Below, one piece after another: positions 31,623 through 34,262 of a DNA stretch of 34,262 bases (position 1 is the stretch's first letter; each line of letters starts with the position of its first letter). The position numbers and the translations under genes were made by a program. A model generated the notes under the pieces. The model searched no databases and was not told where the DNA came from. It saw only the letters and a program-made list of their open reading frames with translations. Source of the DNA: Sphingomonadales bacterium (GTDB lineage: Bacteria; Pseudomonadota; Alphaproteobacteria; Sphingomonadales; Sphingomonadaceae); NCBI GenBank assembly GCA_018971065.1, contig JAGWVC010000037.1, positions 1-34,262 on the forward strand, in the 5' to 3' direction.

Positions 31623-32487
31623 CGGCGGGCCAGTTCAGCAGACGGCGGGCGGTGGCGCCGAGGATGGCGGTCTTTTCCGGGGTGGAAAGCTCGGGATCGT
31701 CGCGCAGGCCGTGCAGCAGGTCGGACCAGGTGTGGCCGAACATCACGGTCTTGTCGCTGGCCCACATCAGCCGGTCGGCGCCGAACGCGGTGATCGCCGC
31801 GCGAAGGTGCGGGCGCAAGCCTTCGTAAGGGAAGTGCGGCACGCCGAGCCGGGTCTGGGCGTGGCTCCACTTCATCGCCGCGTTGGGGAAGCGGGCGAGT
31901 TTCAGCACTTCGGCAAAGTAGGCGGGATCGTTGGCGCGGGCTTCGGCTTCGGCGGAGCGGCCCGGCGGGATCTGGGGGAAGCCCATGCCGCAATGGTCGA
32001 TGATGATCTGTTGGCGGGGGTATCTTTCGAGATAGCGCGCCATCGGCTCGGCATGGCCGGGGATGAAGGCACATACGGGCAGGCCGATGTCCTGCGCGAG
32101 GTCGAACAGCGCGTCGTAGCGGCCGCGCGCGAAAGCGTCGGCTTCGGCCAGGGTCCACACCGGCTGGATGCGGAAGGCGCGGACGGCGGGGTTGGCGGCG
32201 GCGGCGCGCATCACCGCTTCGAGCTGCGGATCGGCGGGATCGATGCGGACGAGGTAGGCGAAACGGCCGGGGTGGAGCAGTGCGGCTTCCTCAGCGGTGG
32301 GCGAGAGCGCGCGCCAGCCGCCGCCGGGCAGCGCGAAGCCGGGCTGGATGTGGCTGGGGTGCGCACCGGGCTTCCCACCCCAGTACTCGTCGATCAGCAC
32401 CGACGCGATGCCGAGCGAATCCATCGCTTCGAGCGTGGCCCCGATCTGGCCGCGACCGACGTGAACCTGGGCATCGACGATGTCCAT
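31615..32487 (-). CDS. amidohydrolase family protein (metal-dependent, PF04909-like)
   Basis: 290 residues. The N-terminal metal motif is reduced to DAQVHV (usually DxHxH), the middle His is in IIIDHCG, and the late Asp is in MWASDKTVMFG. The TIM-barrel layout fits amidohydrolase-2 enzymes such as ACMS-decarboxylase-like and resorcylate-decarboxylase-like proteins or lactonases. The missing first His of DxHxH means a single metal or altered chemistry. The ATG at 32487 has GGGGAG upstream. It is divergent from the HMG-CoA-lyase-like gene and convergent with glpK. Its substrate is unknown; it belongs more likely with the right-hand acyl-CoA genes than with the SQ locus. Confidence 0.8.
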   Translation of the reverse strand: MDIVDAQVHVGRGQIGATLEAMDSLGIASVLIDEYWGGKPGAHPSHIQPGFALPGGGWRALSPTAEEAALLHPGRFAYLVRIDPADPQLEAVMRAAAANPAVRAFRIQPVWTLAEADAFARGRYDALFDLAQDIGLPVCAFIPGHAEPMARYLERYPRQQIIIDHCGMGFPQIPPGRSAEAEARANDPAYFAEVLKLARFPNAAMKWSHAQTRLGVPHFPYEGLRPHLRAAITAFGADRLMWASDKTVMFGHTWSDLLHGLRDDPELSTPEKTAILGATARRLLNWPAVS

Positions 32488-32596
32488 GCGGCATTCTCCC
32501 CTGCGTGCGCCCCGGATAGGCGTTGGCGGCGGGCGTGGCCTTGTCGTAAGCCTGCTCCGGTCCGGGGGTAAGGTATGCCCGGATGTGGCGGCGGTT

Positions 32597-32606
32597 CAAC
32601 CGGTTG
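32597..32606. promoter_or_regulatory. 10-bp palindrome before the HMG-CoA-lyase-like gene
   Basis: CAACCGGTTG is a perfect palindrome 14 bp before the GTG at 32621, in the 133-bp divergent gap shared with the amidohydrolase. A short palindrome is not rare in GC-rich DNA, so this is only a weak operator candidate. No clear -35/-10 pair was found in the gap. Confidence 0.2.
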
Positions 32607-32620
32607 TTGTGGGGGCGGGC

Positions 32621-33529
32621 GTGAGGTCGGTCGAGATTGTCGAGGTGGGCCCGCGCGACGGGTTGCAGAACGAGGCGCGGCTGGTCTCGACCGCCGACAA
32701 GGTGGCGCTGATCCGCCGGGTGATCGCCGCCGGGGTGCGGCGGGTGGAGGTGGCCAGCTTCGTCAACCCGAAACGCGTGCCGCAGATGGCCGATGCCGAG
32801 GAGGTGGTCGCCTTGCTTGGCCCCGTGCCCGGCGTGGTGCGGATGGGGCTGGTGATGAACGCGCGCGGGGCGGAGCGGGCGCTGGCCTGCGGGATCGACC
32901 AGTTGGGCGCGGTGGCGGTGGCGTCGGACGTGTTCGCGATCCGCAACCAGGGGCAGAGCAGCGACGAATCGGTGGTGGCGGCGGAGCAGATTCTGGCGAT
33001 GGCGCGGGAGGCCGGGCGATCAGGACAGGTGACGATCGCGGCGGCCTATGGCTGTCCGTTCAGTGGGCCGGTGGCGCAGGCGCGGGTGGTGGCGATGGCG
33101 GCGCGGCTGGCGGAATCGCGGCCGGCGGAGATCGTGCTGGCCGACACCATCGGCGTGGCGGTGCCGGCCGGGGTGACCGCGCTGGTGACGGCGGTGAAGG
33201 CGGTGGCGGGCGATGTGCCGATCCGTGCGCATTTCCATGACACGCGCAACACCGCGATCGCCAATGTCTGGGCGGCGGTGGAGGCCGGGGTGGCGACCGT
33301 GGATGCGGCGATCGGCGGGCTGGGCGGATGTCCGTTCGCGCCGGGGGCGGCGGGCAACGTGGCGACCGAGGACGTGCTGTACCTGCTGGCGCGATCGGGG
33401 GTGGCGACGGGCGTGGACCTGGATGCGACGATCGATACCGCGCGCTGGCTGGGCGGGGTGATGGGCAAGGCGATGCCGTCGCTGCTGTCGCGCGCGGGGA
33501 ACTGGCCGGAAGGGAGCATCGGGCAATGA
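32621..33529 (+). CDS. hydroxymethylglutaryl-CoA lyase family protein
   Basis: 302 residues from GTG 32621; the open frame extends further upstream, but that part has no family similarity. EVGPRDGLQNE opens the TIM barrel, with the metal/catalytic Arg and Asp. VEVASFVNPKRVPQMAD follows, then HFHDTRNTA with the metal His residues. GLGGCPFAPGAAGNVATED is the HMG-CoA lyase signature with the catalytic Cys. It cleaves HMG-CoA or a related 3-hydroxy-acyl-CoA (for example citramalyl- or 3-hydroxy-3-methyl-type substrates) to acetyl-CoA plus a ketoacid. It overlaps the CoA-transferase start by 4 bp (ATGA), a pairing common in branched-acid catabolism. Confidence 0.9.
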   Translation: MRSVEIVEVGPRDGLQNEARLVSTADKVALIRRVIAAGVRRVEVASFVNPKRVPQMADAEEVVALLGPVPGVVRMGLVMNARGAERALACGIDQLGAVAVASDVFAIRNQGQSSDESVVAAEQILAMAREAGRSGQVTIAAAYGCPFSGPVAQARVVAMAARLAESRPAEIVLADTIGVAVPAGVTALVTAVKAVAGDVPIRAHFHDTRNTAIANVWAAVEAGVATVDAAIGGLGGCPFAPGAAGNVATEDVLYLLARSGVATGVDLDATIDTARWLGGVMGKAMPSLLSRAGNWPEGSIGQ

Positions 33530-34262
33530 CGGGGGTGAACCGGGGGGCGCTGCGCGGGATTCGCGTGGTGGAAATGGGGCAGTTGATCGCCGGGCCGTTC
33601 TGCGGGCAGTTGCTGGGCGACATGGGCGCCGACGTGATCAAGGTGGAGCCACCGGGTGCGGGCGATCCGATGCGCGAATGGGGCCAGGGCGAGGCCAAGC
33701 TGCAGTGGGAGGTGATCGCGCGCAACAAGCGTTCGGTCTCGGCCAACTTGCGCGTGCCCGAGGGGCAGGCGCTGGTGCGGCGGCTGATCGCGACGGCCGA
33801 TGTGGTGGTGGAGAACTTCAAGCCCGGCACGATGGAGAAGTGGGGGCTGGGGCCGGAGGTGTTGCTGGCGGAACAGCCGGGGCTGATCATCGCGCGGATG
33901 AGCGGTTATGGCCAGACCGGGCCGTATTCGGACCGCGCCGGGTTCGGCGGGATCGGCGAGGCGATGGGCGGCTGGCGCTATATCGTCGGCGAGCCGGACC
34001 GGCCGCCGAGCCGGATGGGGGTGTCAATCGGCGATACCCTGACCGCGACGTATGGCTGCATGGGGGTGCTGGCGGCGCTGCATCACCGGACGCGCACCGG
34101 CGAGGGGCAGGTCATCGACGCGGCGCTGTACGAATCGGTGTTGCAGGTGATGGAAGGGCTGGTGCCCGAGTACGACTACAGCGGGATAATCCGCGAGCGA
34201 TCGGGATCGATCCTGAAGGGGCTGGCGCCGTCGAACGTCTATGCCTGCAAGGATGGCGAATA
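33526..34262 (+). CDS. CaiB/BaiF (family III) CoA-transferase, 3' end outside window
   Basis: The first 245 residues are visible. GIRVVEMGQLIAGPFCGQLLGDMGADVIKVE is the family N-terminus, ENFKPGTMEKWGLG and SGYGQTGPYSDR follow, and GVSIGDTLTATYG contains the Asp that forms the aspartyl-CoA anhydride in formyl-CoA transferase. Unlike the CoA-transferase at 4959, this one keeps the catalytic Asp and should be a true transferase, probably activating the acid whose CoA thioester is cleaved by the lyase encoded just before it. The gene is open to the last base of the window. Confidence 0.9.
   Translation, partial: MTGVNRGALRGIRVVEMGQLIAGPFCGQLLGDMGADVIKVEPPGAGDPMREWGQGEAKLQWEVIARNKRSVSANLRVPEGQALVRRLIATADVVVENFKPGTMEKWGLGPEVLLAEQPGLIIARMSGYGQTGPYSDRAGFGGIGEAMGGWRYIVGEPDRPPSRMGVSIGDTLTATYGCMGVLAALHHRTRTGEGQVIDAALYESVLQVMEGLVPEYDYSGIIRERSGSILKGLAPSNVYACKDGE

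Overview
The window is uniformly GC-rich, tightly packed bacterial DNA with many ATGA, GTGA and TAATG stop/start overlaps and no visible insertion sequence, tRNA, rRNA or CRISPR array. The gene families point to an alphaproteobacterium of the Sphingomonadales, most likely Novosphingobium or a close relative. These include a TonB-dependent receptor ending in an aromatic residue, sulfotransferase/DUF1214 neighbours, Ddn-like and EthD-like proteins, several SDRs, family III CoA-transferases and GbsR/MarR regulators. The genus is an inference from gene content only. | Left part (1-16.2 kb) is an accessory catabolic region. It holds the end of an unknown gene and a non-canonical crotonase on the minus strand. 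A plus-strand run follows: APH-like kinase, Ddn-like protein, EthD-like protein, SDR and AMACR-like CoA-transferase. Next come an epoxide hydrolase with its GbsR/MarR regulator, facing a sulfotransferase/DUF1214 pair, and then an SDR and a GntR regulator. The GntR gene lies divergent to a five-gene operon (aldehyde dehydrogenase, CMD-like protein, SDR, 3-hydroxyisobutyrate-dehydrogenase-like protein, SDR). The substrate of these blocks cannot be read from sequence; activated lipid, terpenoid or xenobiotic acids are plausible. | 16.2-18.4 kb carries a CLC-type anion channel divergent from a MarR regulator, with a perfect 9-bp inverted repeat between them that covers the channel promoter. | 18.5-31.6 kb is the most informative region. 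I read it as a complete sulfoquinovose (SQ) / sulfoquinovosyl-glycerol (SQGro) utilisation locus of the oxidative desulfurisation (sulfo-SMO) type. It encodes a YeiH-family anion exporter, an ExuT-like MFS importer, a TonB-dependent receptor, a GH31 sulfoquinovosidase with the K-E-R-W-Y sulfonate-recognition set, a LacI regulator, a YdhF-type aldo-keto reductase, an SsuD-like FMNH2 monooxygenase, and GlpD and GlpK. The proposed flow starts with SQGro entry through receptor and MFS carrier. The sulfoquinovosidase then releases SQ and glycerol, the monooxygenase turns SQ into 6-oxo-glucose plus sulfite, and the aldo-keto reductase makes glucose. GlpK/GlpD take glycerol to dihydroxyacetone phosphate, and YeiH may export sulfite. 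A nearly identical 20-bp motif lies in both divergent intergenic regions of this locus (19555-19574 and 23487-23506) and is the best candidate for the LacI operator. No FMN reductase is seen in the window. | Right end (31.6-34.3 kb) holds an amidohydrolase on the minus strand and, divergently, an HMG-CoA-lyase-type gene followed by a family III CoA-transferase that runs off the window.
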